Below, one piece after another: positions 1-9,393 of a DNA stretch of 64,000 nucleotides. The first letter of the stretch is position 1. Every line of letters starts with the position of its first letter. This stretch comes from Candidatus Poribacteria bacterium (GTDB lineage Bacteria; Poribacteria; WGA-4E; PCPOR2b). The stretch lies in NCBI GenBank assembly GCA_028819845.1, contig JAPPKS010000029.1:137332-201331 (forward strand). Direction: 5' to 3'. The notes beneath the pieces were generated by a model. That model ran no database searches and was not told the origin of the DNA. It saw only the letters and a list, made by a program, of their open reading frames with translations. The position numbers and the translations under genes were made by a program.

Positions 1-285
1 ATTCTGGTAGACCGTCAGATGCGGGTAGAGTATATGTGATTGAAATACAAAGGCGACATCTCGTTCAGCCGGAATGAAATCGTTGATTCGCTCACCATCA
101 AAATAGATAGAACCTTCATCCGGGCGGTCAAGTCCAGCGATGCATCGCAGTGAGGTCGTCTTACCTGCACCCGTTTGACCAAGTAACACGAAGAATTCCT
201 CGTTGTTTATCTCCAGATTGATGTTGTCAAGGGCTACGACTTCATCGAATCGTTTCGTGAGATTTTCCAGTTTGACAGCTGTCAT
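1..285 (-). CDS. Carbohydrate ABC transporter ATP-binding protein (MalK/UgpC type), N-terminal part
   Basis: First 95 codons of an ABC ATPase whose remainder lies beyond the window edge. The Walker A motif G-Q-T-G-A-G-K-T-T is at residues 36-44 and the Q-loop glutamine at about residue 82, followed by the LYPHLTV stretch typical of MalK-type sugar importers. The ATG at 285 is read on the minus strand. It is the last visible gene of an operon that runs binding protein, two permeases, ATPase, so it probably energises that importer from the cytoplasmic face. The signature motif and C-terminal regulatory domain are off-window, so the substrate class is inferred from neighbours. Confidence 0.9.
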   Translation of the reverse strand, partial: MTAVKLENLTKRFDEVVALDNINLEINNEEFFVLLGQTGAGKTTSLRCIAGLDRPDEGSIYFDGERINDFIPAERDVAFVFQSHILYPHLTVYQN

Positions 286-342
286 AGGACGATTGCAGAG
301 AAACAGTGACTCTTACAAACGAGAATATACGCAATTATGAAT

Positions 343-1560
343 CTACTTTTTCACTGCTCCAAACGTAACGCCGCGAAGGAGATGCGCCCGCATAAGGAAC
401 GTGAAAATCGCAACGGGCAACAGAAACACAAAGGTCTTTGCCGCAATCTGCCCCCACTCTATGCCGCCAGAGCCAATCTCGCTCGGGATTGAAGGCGGTG
501 CCGTTACAGCTTTACCGCCAACTTCCGTCAAGACTAGCGCGAACACAAACTCATTCCACGCCGTGATTAAACAGAAAACCGCCGTGGCGGCGATACCTGT
601 CACGGATTGTGGGAGAACAACCTTTACGAAAGTTTGAAATCGAGTATACCCGTCGACAAGCGCGGCGTCTTCATACTCTTTTGGGATTTCATCAATGAAG
701 CCCTTCATAAGCCAAACTGCGAAGGAGACGTTAAAAGTTGTATAAAGAAGGATGAGTCCAAAATGAGTATCGCGCAACCCCAGTGCGCTGTACATCAGAT
801 AAATCGGGATGACCACAACCACTGGCGGAAGCATGCGCGTACTCAGAATAAAGAAGAGCAAATCCTCTTTTCCCGCCACCTTAAACCGTGAAAACGCGTA
901 GGCCGACAATGTGCCTAACGAAACGGCGAGTAGAGTGCTAGCAAATCCAATGATGATACTATTCGACAGTTGATGGAAAAATTTTGATCCGCTGCATGCA
1001 AGCGACAAGCAAACAGCCATGACTGACAAGATGACATGGCTAATGAAAGAATATCGAATTAATTTGAAGTCTGTTTTGTTTTTCGGTGAGATGAACAAGT
1101 AAGCGGCGACGCCGTAGATAATTAGCATCAGGAAGTTATAGCGGACTGTAGCTACAAACGCATACATGCAGGTTAAAACCAGCACCCCGCTCCAAATATG
1201 CGTAAATCGGAACATTAGCGCCGTACTTCGAACAAGCGGAAGAAGGCACAATATTCCCACAATAGCCTGTGTTACAAAAATATACGTGAGGAAGTTCACT
1301 TCAGCCGGCATCAATGCTTGATAATGGTCTAACGTCCATTCAAACAGCAACAGTTTTGGCGTTTTGTCATGAATGTCGCCCGATGCCTTTAAAGAGGTGG
1401 TAACAATCCAGTATATCGGGATCAAATAGACAATAGCAGCTATCGCTATCAGAACCAGCGCTGTGTGATGCCGCAGTCTTTTGCGCCTTGCTCCGTGCGA
1501 TCGGATTTTGGGGCTTTTAACGCCATCCCGCGAAATTTCACCTTCCGCAATTCGAGACAT
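343..1560 (-). CDS. Carbohydrate ABC transporter permease (MalG type) with extra membrane insert
   Basis: Inner-membrane permease of the MalG/binding-protein-dependent family. The C-terminal half is canonical: about residues 195-400 carry the conserved transmembrane core and the EAA coupling loop (E-Y-E-D-A-A-L-V-D-G, residues 295-304) that contacts the ATPase. The protein is 405 aa, whereas MalG-type permeases are usually about 280 aa. The excess is mainly residues 88-193, an additional hydrophobic block with roughly three predicted membrane spans, inserted in the periplasmic region after the first helix. The N-terminal 30 residues are basic. The start codon lies 1 nt from the stop of the upstream permease, implying translational coupling. 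Confidence 0.9.
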   Translation of the reverse strand: MSRIAEGEISRDGVKSPKIRSHGARRKRLRHHTALVLIAIAAIVYLIPIYWIVTTSLKASGDIHDKTPKLLLFEWTLDHYQALMPAEVNFLTYIFVTQAIVGILCLLPLVRSTALMFRFTHIWSGVLVLTCMYAFVATVRYNFLMLIIYGVAAYLFISPKNKTDFKLIRYSFISHVILSVMAVCLSLACSGSKFFHQLSNSIIIGFASTLLAVSLGTLSAYAFSRFKVAGKEDLLFFILSTRMLPPVVVVIPIYLMYSALGLRDTHFGLILLYTTFNVSFAVWLMKGFIDEIPKEYEDAALVDGYTRFQTFVKVVLPQSVTGIAATAVFCLITAWNEFVFALVLTEVGGKAVTAPPSIPSEIGSGGIEWGQIAAKTFVFLLPVAIFTFLMRAHLLRGVTFGAVKK

Positions 1561-1561
1561 T

Positions 1562-2476
1562 TTATGCCTCCCGCAATCGGTTCAGATATTTGACGTAGAT
1601 GTTGCTGAGTGCCACAATGACAACCAGAAGAATGTATGCCATAGCGCACGCTTTTCCCGTGTTGTAGCTTCGAAACGCCAACCTGTATAAATTCATCGAA
1701 ACAGTCTCGGTCGCAGTGCCCGGTCCCCCTTCATGCGTGAGCACATAAACAATGTCAAACATTTTGAAAGCATCCATTGTGCGAAACAGCAGGGCAATTA
1801 GCAGAAGTGGAGACACCAATGGTAAGGTAATTTGACGAAATTTGAACCAGCCGGACGCGCGGTCCACATCCGCTGCTTCATAGAGGTATTTTGGGACAGC
1901 CGAGAGTCCGGCCAATGAGATTAACATCATGAATGGCGACCACATCCACGTATCGACAATAACAACTGCAATCATCGCCATGTTTGGGCTTGTTGTCCAG
2001 GGAATCGAATCGCGGTTTAAAGCGTTCAAGAGCGGGCTTAGAAAATAGTTGACCAATCCTGAAGCATCCGAGGCCAAAATGAAGCGCCAGAACAACCCGA
2101 CAACTACGGGGGAGAGCATCATCGGTAGGAGAATCAGCGTTGTCACCAAGCCCTTATATCGAAATTGGCGGTTAAGCAACAGAGCAAGTCCGAAGCCGAT
2201 GATAAATTGCGCAGCAACCGCGAGCACGACAAAATAAGCAGTCGTCCGGAAATACTCCCATATTTCGGGATCTGAGAGCAATTGCGCGTAGTTGCGAACG
2301 CCGATGAATTTCGGGAGGCGATTGGGAAGTGAAGCTTTATAACGATGAAAACTCAGATATAACGACCATAGAAGCGGGAATATATTCATCAAGATGAGCA
2401 ATATCATTGTTGGCATGATAAACGCCATCTTGATTTGATAGTCGCTCAACCCACGAGCAAAACGGATTTTTTGCAT
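1562..2476 (-). CDS. Carbohydrate ABC transporter permease (MalF type)
   Basis: A 304-aa inner-membrane permease with about six hydrophobic segments and a canonical EAA loop in the last third (E-A-A-D-V-D-R-A-S-G followed by F-R-Q-I-T-L-P). Length and motif fit the MalF/UgpA-type subunit that pairs with a MalG-type partner, which is the next gene downstream. It lacks the large periplasmic P2 loop of enteric MalF, as is usual for this broader family. It sits between the substrate-binding protein gene and the second permease with near-zero spacing, so one transporter is encoded. The sugar cannot be told from sequence. Confidence 0.93.
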   Translation of the reverse strand: MQKIRFARGLSDYQIKMAFIMPTMILLILMNIFPLLWSLYLSFHRYKASLPNRLPKFIGVRNYAQLLSDPEIWEYFRTTAYFVVLAVAAQFIIGFGLALLLNRQFRYKGLVTTLILLPMMLSPVVVGLFWRFILASDASGLVNYFLSPLLNALNRDSIPWTTSPNMAMIAVVIVDTWMWSPFMMLISLAGLSAVPKYLYEAADVDRASGWFKFRQITLPLVSPLLLIALLFRTMDAFKMFDIVYVLTHEGGPGTATETVSMNLYRLAFRSYNTGKACAMAYILLVVIVALSNIYVKYLNRLREA

Positions 2477-2509
2477 AGATTCTATTGTGCAAATTAGTCA
2501 AGACGTAAT

Positions 2510-3823
2510 TTACTCGTCGTAGTAGCCCGCTTCTTCAAAAATCTGTTCATGTTTCCGGGCAATCTGATCCAGAGCCGCTTTTGGCAATTTAGCGCCGACA
2601 ATCACCGCATTCCAGTTTGTTTGGCATACTTCTAGAAGGTCTGCGTACTCAGGCACTGCCCAAAAGTCTTTTAGGTAAGGCATGCTATCTGAAAACGCCT
2701 GATTGAACGGCGTTGCATTCAGGAACGTTTCCGACTGTAGTACCTCCCTATGCGGTGTGAAACCGCCGAGCATTGCCCATTTTTCCTGTACAGATTTCTG
2801 AATAAACCATTTCATGTACTGTTTGGCGACCGGTTTGTTCTTGGAATAAGAAGAAATAGACATGCCTTGCCCGCCGATGCTGATGTAGTGCCCCTTCGGT
2901 CCTTTCGGCGCAATAAAGAAGCCTGTCTTATCGTAATATTTTGGATTCTGATTCGCATCAATAGCTCCTGCGAAAAAGGCAAAATATTCCATTGCCATAG
3001 CGACTTTCCCCGCCTTATAGGCATCTAAAACCTGCTGCCAATAGTAATTCGGTGCATCGGGAGGGGCGAACTTTATGAGTCTTGCGTAATATTCCAACGC
3101 CTTCACGGAATCTTCGTTGTTAATATAACCATCGACTCTGTACGTGTGAGGGTCGCCGTAAGACCCGCCAAACGACCACATCACCTGCTGGAATCCCATT
3201 GTGATACTGTCGTATTCTTTACTGAAGTATGCCGCAATTCCGTAGAGATCAGGAGGTCGAGTGAAGAATTCGGCAATATCGAGCAGTTCTTTGTATGTTG
3301 TTGGCGGGGCTAACGCATATCCGTATTTGGCTTTGAACGCCGCCTGTTCCTTCGGATCTTCAAATAGGTCTTTGCGGTACATAAAGCCGTTGATGTCCAC
3401 CTCCGCAGGAAGCGCCCAATATTTCTTGCTCCCTTTCGGATACTCAGCAAAGGCTGTCATTGCTGTGTCGGAAATCGAACTGACATCAATGTTGTCATTC
3501 ATCCACTCCGTCAGCTCAATGTAATGTCCACCAACAGAGTTTCTGCCAAGCCACTGGCTATCGCCAATGACAATATCATAGAGATCGCTCTTTCCAACAA
3601 ACGCGGCAGAAATCTTCTCCTGAAAACTCCCCCACGGAATTTGAACTACGTTGACCGCAATACCCGTTTCTGCTGTAAAATCCTTCGATAGCTCATCCAG
3701 ATAATCCGCAGGCGCCCATTCTGCCCAAACGACGGTCAACGGTTTTTGCGCATTTGTCGAGGGGGCGAGCAAAATTATGGCGCTTATGGCAACTACGAAA
3801 ATATAGATGTGTGGTTTTTTCAT
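2510..3823 (-). CDS. Extracellular solute-binding protein of a sugar ABC transporter
   Basis: A 437-aa periplasmic binding protein (family 1 type). The N-terminus is a basic K-K-P stretch, a hydrophobic core and a T-N-A/Q-K site, a Sec signal peptide without lipobox cysteine, so it is probably soluble in the periplasm. The mature part opens with L-T-V-V-W-A-E-W, typical of sugar-binding proteins, and is rich in aromatic residues. I take the ATG at 3823, which has a strong AGGAGG 6 nt upstream, over a TTG one codon earlier. It is the first gene of the importer operon and likely determines its specificity. Confidence 0.92.
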   Translation of the reverse strand: MKKPHIYIFVVAISAIILLAPSTNAQKPLTVVWAEWAPADYLDELSKDFTAETGIAVNVVQIPWGSFQEKISAAFVGKSDLYDIVIGDSQWLGRNSVGGHYIELTEWMNDNIDVSSISDTAMTAFAEYPKGSKKYWALPAEVDINGFMYRKDLFEDPKEQAAFKAKYGYALAPPTTYKELLDIAEFFTRPPDLYGIAAYFSKEYDSITMGFQQVMWSFGGSYGDPHTYRVDGYINNEDSVKALEYYARLIKFAPPDAPNYYWQQVLDAYKAGKVAMAMEYFAFFAGAIDANQNPKYYDKTGFFIAPKGPKGHYISIGGQGMSISSYSKNKPVAKQYMKWFIQKSVQEKWAMLGGFTPHREVLQSETFLNATPFNQAFSDSMPYLKDFWAVPEYADLLEVCQTNWNAVIVGAKLPKAALDQIARKHEQIFEEAGYYDE

Positions 3824-4063
3824 CAATCTCCTCCTAAATTAGTCGATGAGGTAAAGTAGTTTACAAATTCAAACTAAGGAAACTGCCGTGCGGGAATATA
3901 ACAATTTGTCATCTAGCAACGGATTTTTTTGCCCATATTTGGACAAATGTCTGAGAATACTTGAGCACACAAAGCAAGGCAATGCGCGTAGAGCAAATGA
4001 AAACGTGCAGCGAATTGGTTAGGTCTTCCGCTGCATTTGCACAACGGGATATTATCACGATTT

Positions 4064-6094
4064 TCATATTTCGTTCAATGAAAAATCCTCGCTGCGGGTC
4101 GAATCTTGGCTTTCGGGAAAATCGAAAAGATCGGCAATCTGCGCTATTTTTTCGGGATGCCCGAGCAGATATACTTCATCATCAACCTCAATCCGCATGT
4201 CTCCATGTGGATTCGGTAAAACCTGGCCGTTCCGTAGGATTGCAACGACTGACACCTCGAATGTCTTTCGTAATTTGATTTCCTCAAGGGTTTTTTCAAC
4301 AAAAGGGGATCTCTTATCAACCCGTAAAACTGAAATCTCAAGATCGGGAAGATGCACGTCCCGGTGGGGAAGAGATAACATATCTTTGGATGGAGTGCGG
4401 AACATCTTGTAACCATCGGCACGCACGTCGGCAATGAAACGTTCAATCTCATCGTGCGGGACGAGGTACTCCATTAATACTCGAGTGAAAATCTCGACTG
4501 ATGTCTCAAACTCCTCCGGAATTACTTCGTTCGCACCGGCATGATATAGCGGTTCTACCTCGGCTATATGGCGAGTTCTGACGATTATATGCGCCGCGTG
4601 ATTCAATGCACGGGCGGTTCCTACGATTCGGCGGGAGGACGCGTCGTCCGAAATTGCTACGACAACGACACGCGCGGATTTGATGTTTGCATGGTGAAGT
4701 ACGGCATCGTGAACAGCGTCACCGAAGAAAATGGGCTCGCCATTTGTCCGGGCGGAACGCACAATTTCATTATTCATTTCGATAACGACATACGGTAGCT
4801 CTGCCGCCGCGGCCGCCTTTGCAACGTTTTTTCCGTTGATTCCGAAACCGATAATTATGATATGGTTACTTTGCTCCGGATTTGGTTTCGAATGAGTTTG
4901 CCTCAATCCTGACACCAGTCGTTTCGGAAGCCGTAATCGCAGTATCCCATCGGCAACTCGCCCGGATACCGAGACGACAATCGGTGTAGCAGCCATCGTT
5001 ATAACCGAAACAGCCAGAAACAATTTATAATTTGCTTCGCTGAATAAACCGTGTTTTATGCCTTCATTCGACAGGATAAATGCAAATTCTCCCACTTGAC
5101 TAAGTGCGAGCCCCGCGAGGATTGCCGTGCGCAATGGATATCCAATACTGGAAGTTACTGCGCCTGCGACGATGCTCTTTGCAGCCAAAACGCCAATTGC
5201 GAGACCGGCAATCAATAATGGCTTTTCGATCAGAACGTGAAAATCGAATAACATTCCTACTGATACGAAGAAGAAACTCGTGAACACATCCCTAAAAGGT
5301 GAAATATGACCCAGCGCGTCGTGGCTGGATTCTGATTCGGAGACAATCAGTCCTGCCAGAAATGCGCCAAGTGCCAATGAGACACCGAAAATTGACGTCA
5401 CCCACGTGACAGCTAAGCAAATGGCGAGAACGCTCAATAAAAAAACCTCGCGGCTGCGCGTTCTTAGCACCTGCGAAAGCATTAGTGGGACGACGTATTT
5501 TGCACCCACAATTACCACGACAACCATAACCGCGCCCTTTGCCAGCAACGAAATGAGTGCTTGGTTCACCTCACTCGCTTCACCGGCAAGAATTGGAGTA
5601 ATCAATATCATGGGTACAATCGCGATATCTTGAAAAATAAGGATTCCCAGCGCCGTACGGCCGTGAGGTGTTCGAGTTTCATCTCGCTCTTGTAGAAGTT
5701 TCATCACAATTACAGTACTGCTTACGGCCGAAAGGCATCCTACGAATATCGCTTGGTTGGCAACCATGCCAAAATGCCGAGCGATGATAAACGTCGCCAA
5801 AAGCGTAAATCCTACTTGCAGCGGTCCGCCTATGAGTACGGTGCGCTTGACCTGCAGCAGATGATCCAAAGAAAATTCAATCCCGATAGTGAACAACAGC
5901 AAGATGATTCCCACCTCTGCTAGAATCTCTACTTCACCATCGGCCTGAACCAGCGCCAACCCATGAGGTCCAGCTATCAGTCCCGTCAAAAGAAATCCGA
6001 CAATTGCAGGTACATGGAGCCTATGGCAGATAAGCAAACAACAAATAGACAACACGAATATGATGCAGATGTCGTAAAGCAAAGGAATTTCCAT
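4064..6094 (-). CDS. CPA2-family monovalent cation:proton antiporter (KefB-like) with RCK domains
   Basis: A 676-aa membrane protein. Roughly the first 380 residues form the Na+/H+-exchanger-type domain of a dozen hydrophobic helices, including the G-P-H-G-L stretch after helix 2. From about residue 410 a TrkA-N (RCK) Rossmann domain starts with H-I-I-I-I-G-F-G-I-N-G, and the last ~85 residues form a TrkA-C ligand-binding domain. This order is that of KefB/KefC-like K+/H+ antiporters regulated by nucleotides. About 240 bp separate it from the ABC operon and about 420 bp from the upstream VOC gene, so it is probably monocistronic. K+ as the ion is inferred from the family. Confidence 0.92.
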   Translation of the reverse strand: MEIPLLYDICIIFVLSICCLLICHRLHVPAIVGFLLTGLIAGPHGLALVQADGEVEILAEVGIILLLFTIGIEFSLDHLLQVKRTVLIGGPLQVGFTLLATFIIARHFGMVANQAIFVGCLSAVSSTVIVMKLLQERDETRTPHGRTALGILIFQDIAIVPMILITPILAGEASEVNQALISLLAKGAVMVVVVIVGAKYVVPLMLSQVLRTRSREVFLLSVLAICLAVTWVTSIFGVSLALGAFLAGLIVSESESSHDALGHISPFRDVFTSFFFVSVGMLFDFHVLIEKPLLIAGLAIGVLAAKSIVAGAVTSSIGYPLRTAILAGLALSQVGEFAFILSNEGIKHGLFSEANYKLFLAVSVITMAATPIVVSVSGRVADGILRLRLPKRLVSGLRQTHSKPNPEQSNHIIIIGFGINGKNVAKAAAAAELPYVVIEMNNEIVRSARTNGEPIFFGDAVHDAVLHHANIKSARVVVVAISDDASSRRIVGTARALNHAAHIIVRTRHIAEVEPLYHAGANEVIPEEFETSVEIFTRVLMEYLVPHDEIERFIADVRADGYKMFRTPSKDMLSLPHRDVHLPDLEISVLRVDKRSPFVEKTLEEIKLRKTFEVSVVAILRNGQVLPNPHGDMRIEVDDEVYLLGHPEKIAQIADLFDFPESQDSTRSEDFSLNEI

Positions 6095-6510
6095 AATTAA
6101 TCCATGCTTTAATGAATGGTGACAAAATGGATTGGTTTAACTAATTTCGTCGTAGGGGAACCCTTCCTTCAAACCACCGATCAAGTTCTCCCGCCAAAAA
6201 CGCCACCTTAAGAAAATTCAATCCAATTAATAGCAGGCTGCGTTCTTCAAATTCCGGTTACATGTTTCTAACCGGGGTAATCTTGTCAAAATCTACTGGT
6301 AGCGGCAAACTGGGTTTCGTGGTGAAAAGGCAGGAGGTGGTTCGGGTTGACGATTGGGAATATGCTTACTTGCGGTAAATCTCTAAGTCGCATTTATTCG
6401 AGCAGCACCGATTGAAATCATATCAATGATGGATGAAAAACTCCGGTGATGTGAACAACTGTGTTGACAATATTCCCCGATTCACACACCCGCGTTGGCT
6501 AATCCTCGTG
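6095..6510. other. Intergenic region with one hairpin
   Basis: No convincing gene. It contains a perfect 7-bp inverted repeat, CCGGTTA at 6254-6260 and TAACCGG at 6269-6275, with an 8-nt loop. There is no T-run on either strand, so a Rho-independent terminator is not supported. Short ORFs here have no SD sequence or recognisable family. Confidence 0.5.
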
Positions 6511-6939
6511 TTAATTCGGTTGCACAAACTCGATGAGGATACCGTCCGGGGCTTTTGCGCAAGCAACGCCCACAGCATCCGGTGCGTCGACAGGATCAGC
6601 CACAAACTCTACCCCTTTCTGTTTGAGTTTTTTGACGGTTCCCTCAATATCATCGACGAGAATAGTTAGCCAACCTAAACCGGCGCCAAAACTGTGTTCG
6701 GGAGGCGATGGCGGCGTTTCAATATCCATCAGTTTAATCAGTGTGTTACCAGCCTGCACTCGGACTTGATGAAATCCACGCGGCGCAAGACCGACTTTTT
6801 GTGCCAACGGCGCGGAAATGTCGAGTTCCATCACAATCTCCAAGCCCAGCAACTCGTGGTAGAAGCGAAGCGATTCCTCGAAATTACTGCAGGTGATGGC
6901 AATGTCAACGGTTGGACGTTTCAGTTTGAGTATGGACAT
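6511..6939 (-). CDS. VOC (glyoxalase/bleomycin-resistance fold) family protein
   Basis: A 142-aa protein of the vicinal oxygen chelate superfamily, built from two beta-alpha-beta-beta-beta units. It has the F-Y-H-E-L-L-G-L motif in the first half, G-W-L-T-I-L-V-D-D opening the second, and a final D-G-I-L-I-E-F with the usual C-terminal metal-ligand glutamate. The start is the ATG at 6939, preceded by GGAGG at good spacing; the longer upstream reading has no family-like residues. Members are metal-dependent lyases, dioxygenases or isomerases, and the reaction here is not determinable. It lies downstream of the DUF3500 gene on the same strand. Confidence 0.87.
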   Translation of the reverse strand: MSILKLKRPTVDIAITCSNFEESLRFYHELLGLEIVMELDISAPLAQKVGLAPRGFHQVRVQAGNTLIKLMDIETPPSPPEHSFGAGLGWLTILVDDIEGTVKKLKQKGVEFVADPVDAPDAVGVACAKAPDGILIEFVQPN

Positions 6940-7101
6940 AAAAACCTCCGTTCTTTTTTGGATTTCAAGATTGGAATGCGAATACCGCTCAAAAATCACC
7001 CGATCGAAATGGCACCGACTACTGCACGGGTGTCCGTCACGTAGGAAAACTCGGCGGGATTGGTGTAGCCCATCCAAAGGCTTTCCGATTCTGAAGGGGC
7101 T

Positions 7102-8145
7102 CTAATCATGACAGTGTCCATAGTGATAGTGCAAGCGGAGTAGATCCAAACCGAAATCATCCTCCAAATGCCGCCAGACCGAATGGATATGATTCGCGTC
7201 GTTTTGCGTATTGTCATATTCCACAAAAAATGACGGTCCGTGAATCCGATAATAATGCGCTGCGCCGCGATCCAGTCTGCCTGCCCAGGCGAAGTGAATG
7301 TCGTTTACACCGTCATGACGCAACTTCTGTGTTTCAATTGCAGCCAGTGAATCTGGAAGCCGATTGATGTACGTTTGTACGAGATTCATCAATGTGCCGC
7401 GCTGGTCGGAAGTCATCAAATCCGCTGCCAACCCTTCAACAGCCTCAAACTCTATTTTCGGGGCAGCTTTCGTGATAATGTCTCTGGGCGCTGTCGTCGT
7501 GATAACCGTATTCTTTTTCTGTTCACCGTTCAGGCTGTCCAAAAGAAGACGCGCAAAATCTTCCTCGGCTGACAGGATGCGCAGCCCCGTTTTGGGTCCA
7601 TACCTCACATGTGCGGGGTTGGACCCGAAGAAGAAAGGTGTCGGTGCGATTAACGCTCGGTTCACGATTGTAAAATTAACCGAGATGTGATGCCCTTCCG
7701 TTCGCCAGCCCCAAGGCTCTGTGTTTGTAGGATCGCCGAACACGCTGAAATAGTAGAGATTCGGTATCCTGGCAAACCGAGCCGTACCGTCCCGGCGCTC
7801 CAGGTCGCCAAGCGTGGATTCCAAGTCAATTATCGCCCTAGCCTTTTCGTACCCCGTTTGACTTAATCCGCAACTGAGCAACCCAAGTGCCGCTGCCTGC
7901 TGCTTTTCATTCATCTCTTTCAGCGGTAAACCCTTGCGTTCAAAATTCTCCCGCGGAAAGTAATGCCAACGGCGGCGCTCATCCACGTCGAATGCAAACT
8001 CTGCCTTGTGTCTCAAATTCGGCGTCAGTGACTCTAAGAATTGTACGCAGAATGACGCCATCTCATCTGCGACTTCCGGCGCGGAAATCAGCGATGGAAC
8101 GGTTGGTATGCGCGTATTTTCTTGTGGATGCGTGTGTTCTGCCAT
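7102..8145 (-). CDS. DUF3500 domain-containing protein
   Basis: A 347-aa protein matching the DUF3500 family, recognised from the middle region (F-S-V-F-G-D-P followed by P-W-G-W-R-T-E-G-H-H-I-S-V-N) and the C-terminal F-A-W-A-G with H-Y-Y-R-I-H-G-P. No signal peptide is seen. The longer reading begins at a TTG (8158-8160), but that codon overlaps the GGAG (8155-8158) placed ideally for the ATG at 8145, so the shorter start is chosen. The family has no established reaction. The final residues are histidine-rich (H-Y-H-Y-G-H-C-H), which could bind metal; that is inference. Confidence 0.88.
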   Translation of the reverse strand: MAEHTHPQENTRIPTVPSLISAPEVADEMASFCVQFLESLTPNLRHKAEFAFDVDERRRWHYFPRENFERKGLPLKEMNEKQQAAALGLLSCGLSQTGYEKARAIIDLESTLGDLERRDGTARFARIPNLYYFSVFGDPTNTEPWGWRTEGHHISVNFTIVNRALIAPTPFFFGSNPAHVRYGPKTGLRILSAEEDFARLLLDSLNGEQKKNTVITTTAPRDIITKAAPKIEFEAVEGLAADLMTSDQRGTLMNLVQTYINRLPDSLAAIETQKLRHDGVNDIHFAWAGRLDRGAAHYYRIHGPSFFVEYDNTQNDANHIHSVWRHLEDDFGLDLLRLHYHYGHCHD

Positions 8146-8343
8146 GCTGTAAATCTCCAATTAAACGCTAATGACAATACCGTGTGAATACACGATCGCC
8201 GTAATTCTCAAAAATTATGCGGCAATTGCACACACAACAGTGACTCCTAAATGTCAAATCTTCTAATTTCACGATTTAAAAACTGACGCGAATCTGATTC
8301 AGATTAGACAGCTTTTATGAATAACTTCAAACCTGTGGAGATC

Positions 8344-9342
8344 CTAATCGTTCTTGGATGACTTTTGCCGATCACAATCATACTCAATCTGATTTACCGG
8401 ATAACGAGGACGTTCACCGCTGAGCACCCGCACCACCTCTTGAGCGGACCAGGCGCGCATATCTCGGCCTGAAGCCTCCGAGTACCAACCAATATGCGGC
8501 GTAATCATAATTCTTTCGTCGCGCAAAAGTGGGTCGTCCAGCGGCGGCGGTTCGGCCAACAATGCGTCGAGTGCGGCACCTGCAATTGTCCCAGACTCAA
8601 CCGCACACAGCAGCGCGTTTTCATCAACGAGTCCGCCCCTTGCAGTGTTGATTAGGAACGCTGTCGGCTTCATGAGCGGCAACGCCTTCGCATCAATGAT
8701 GTGGTGAGTGGCGTTTGACAGAGGCATATGCAGCGTCAAAAAGTCGGATGTGCGAAGAATTGTTTCAAAATCAACTGACCGCACCCCCATCTCCTGCATT
8801 GATGCCGCATCAACGAAAGGGTCGTGGGCGGTAACCGCAAGGCCCAACCCAATCCCTTTTTTCGCAACTGCTCGGCCGATTCTGCCAAACCCCAAGACGC
8901 CCAAATACTGGCCAGCGAGCCGCTCAAGCGGCCGAACTAACATCGAATCCCATATTCCTTGGCGCGTCATTTCGACCAGACGCGGGATTCGTCTGACATA
9001 AGCCAGCAGCAGTGCAATGGCGTGCGTAGATACCTCGTCCACTGAGTAATCGGGTACGTTCGTCACCCAGATGCCGTATTTGGTCGCGGCTCCCACATCA
9101 ATGTTGTCAACGCCGGTACCCGCGCGGCTCACGATTCGGCACCGGCGCAGACGACTCAACAATTCGCCGGGTACCTTTTGCCGTGCGACGATTAAAGCAT
9201 CAGCCTCGATAGCTGCTTCAATCGCTTCTGGTGTGGTGAGGTTTCGGGGGTATAATACGGTTGCTCCAATAGCGCTAAGTACGTCCTCTTCAACGGTTGC
9301 ATCAGTAAATTCGTCGTGGGCAACTACGACGATTGGTTTCAT
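8344..9342 (-). CDS. D-2-hydroxyacid dehydrogenase, C-terminal-binding-protein-like (CtBP)
   Basis: A 332-aa NAD-dependent D-isomer-specific 2-hydroxyacid dehydrogenase. The Rossmann motif G-F-G-R-I-G is near residue 155, and the catalytic elements follow in order: the arginine in N-T-A-R-G-G, the glutamate region A-L-D-A-L-L-A-E-P, and the histidine in I-T-P-H-I-G-W-Y-S-E. The W-Y-S-E after the histidine and the overall layout point to the CtBP-like branch rather than SerA. It follows the mannonate dehydratase gene by about 50 bp on the same strand, suggesting a shared role in sugar-acid metabolism. Substrate unknown. Confidence 0.9.
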   Translation of the reverse strand: MKPIVVVAHDEFTDATVEEDVLSAIGATVLYPRNLTTPEAIEAAIEADALIVARQKVPGELLSRLRRCRIVSRAGTGVDNIDVGAATKYGIWVTNVPDYSVDEVSTHAIALLLAYVRRIPRLVEMTRQGIWDSMLVRPLERLAGQYLGVLGFGRIGRAVAKKGIGLGLAVTAHDPFVDAASMQEMGVRSVDFETILRTSDFLTLHMPLSNATHHIIDAKALPLMKPTAFLINTARGGLVDENALLCAVESGTIAGAALDALLAEPPPLDDPLLRDERIMITPHIGWYSEASGRDMRAWSAQEVVRVLSGERPRYPVNQIEYDCDRQKSSKND

Positions 9343-9393
9343 GGCATACCTCGTGTATGGGAAACAAGTGGAGTAACATCAAAAGGAACAAAA

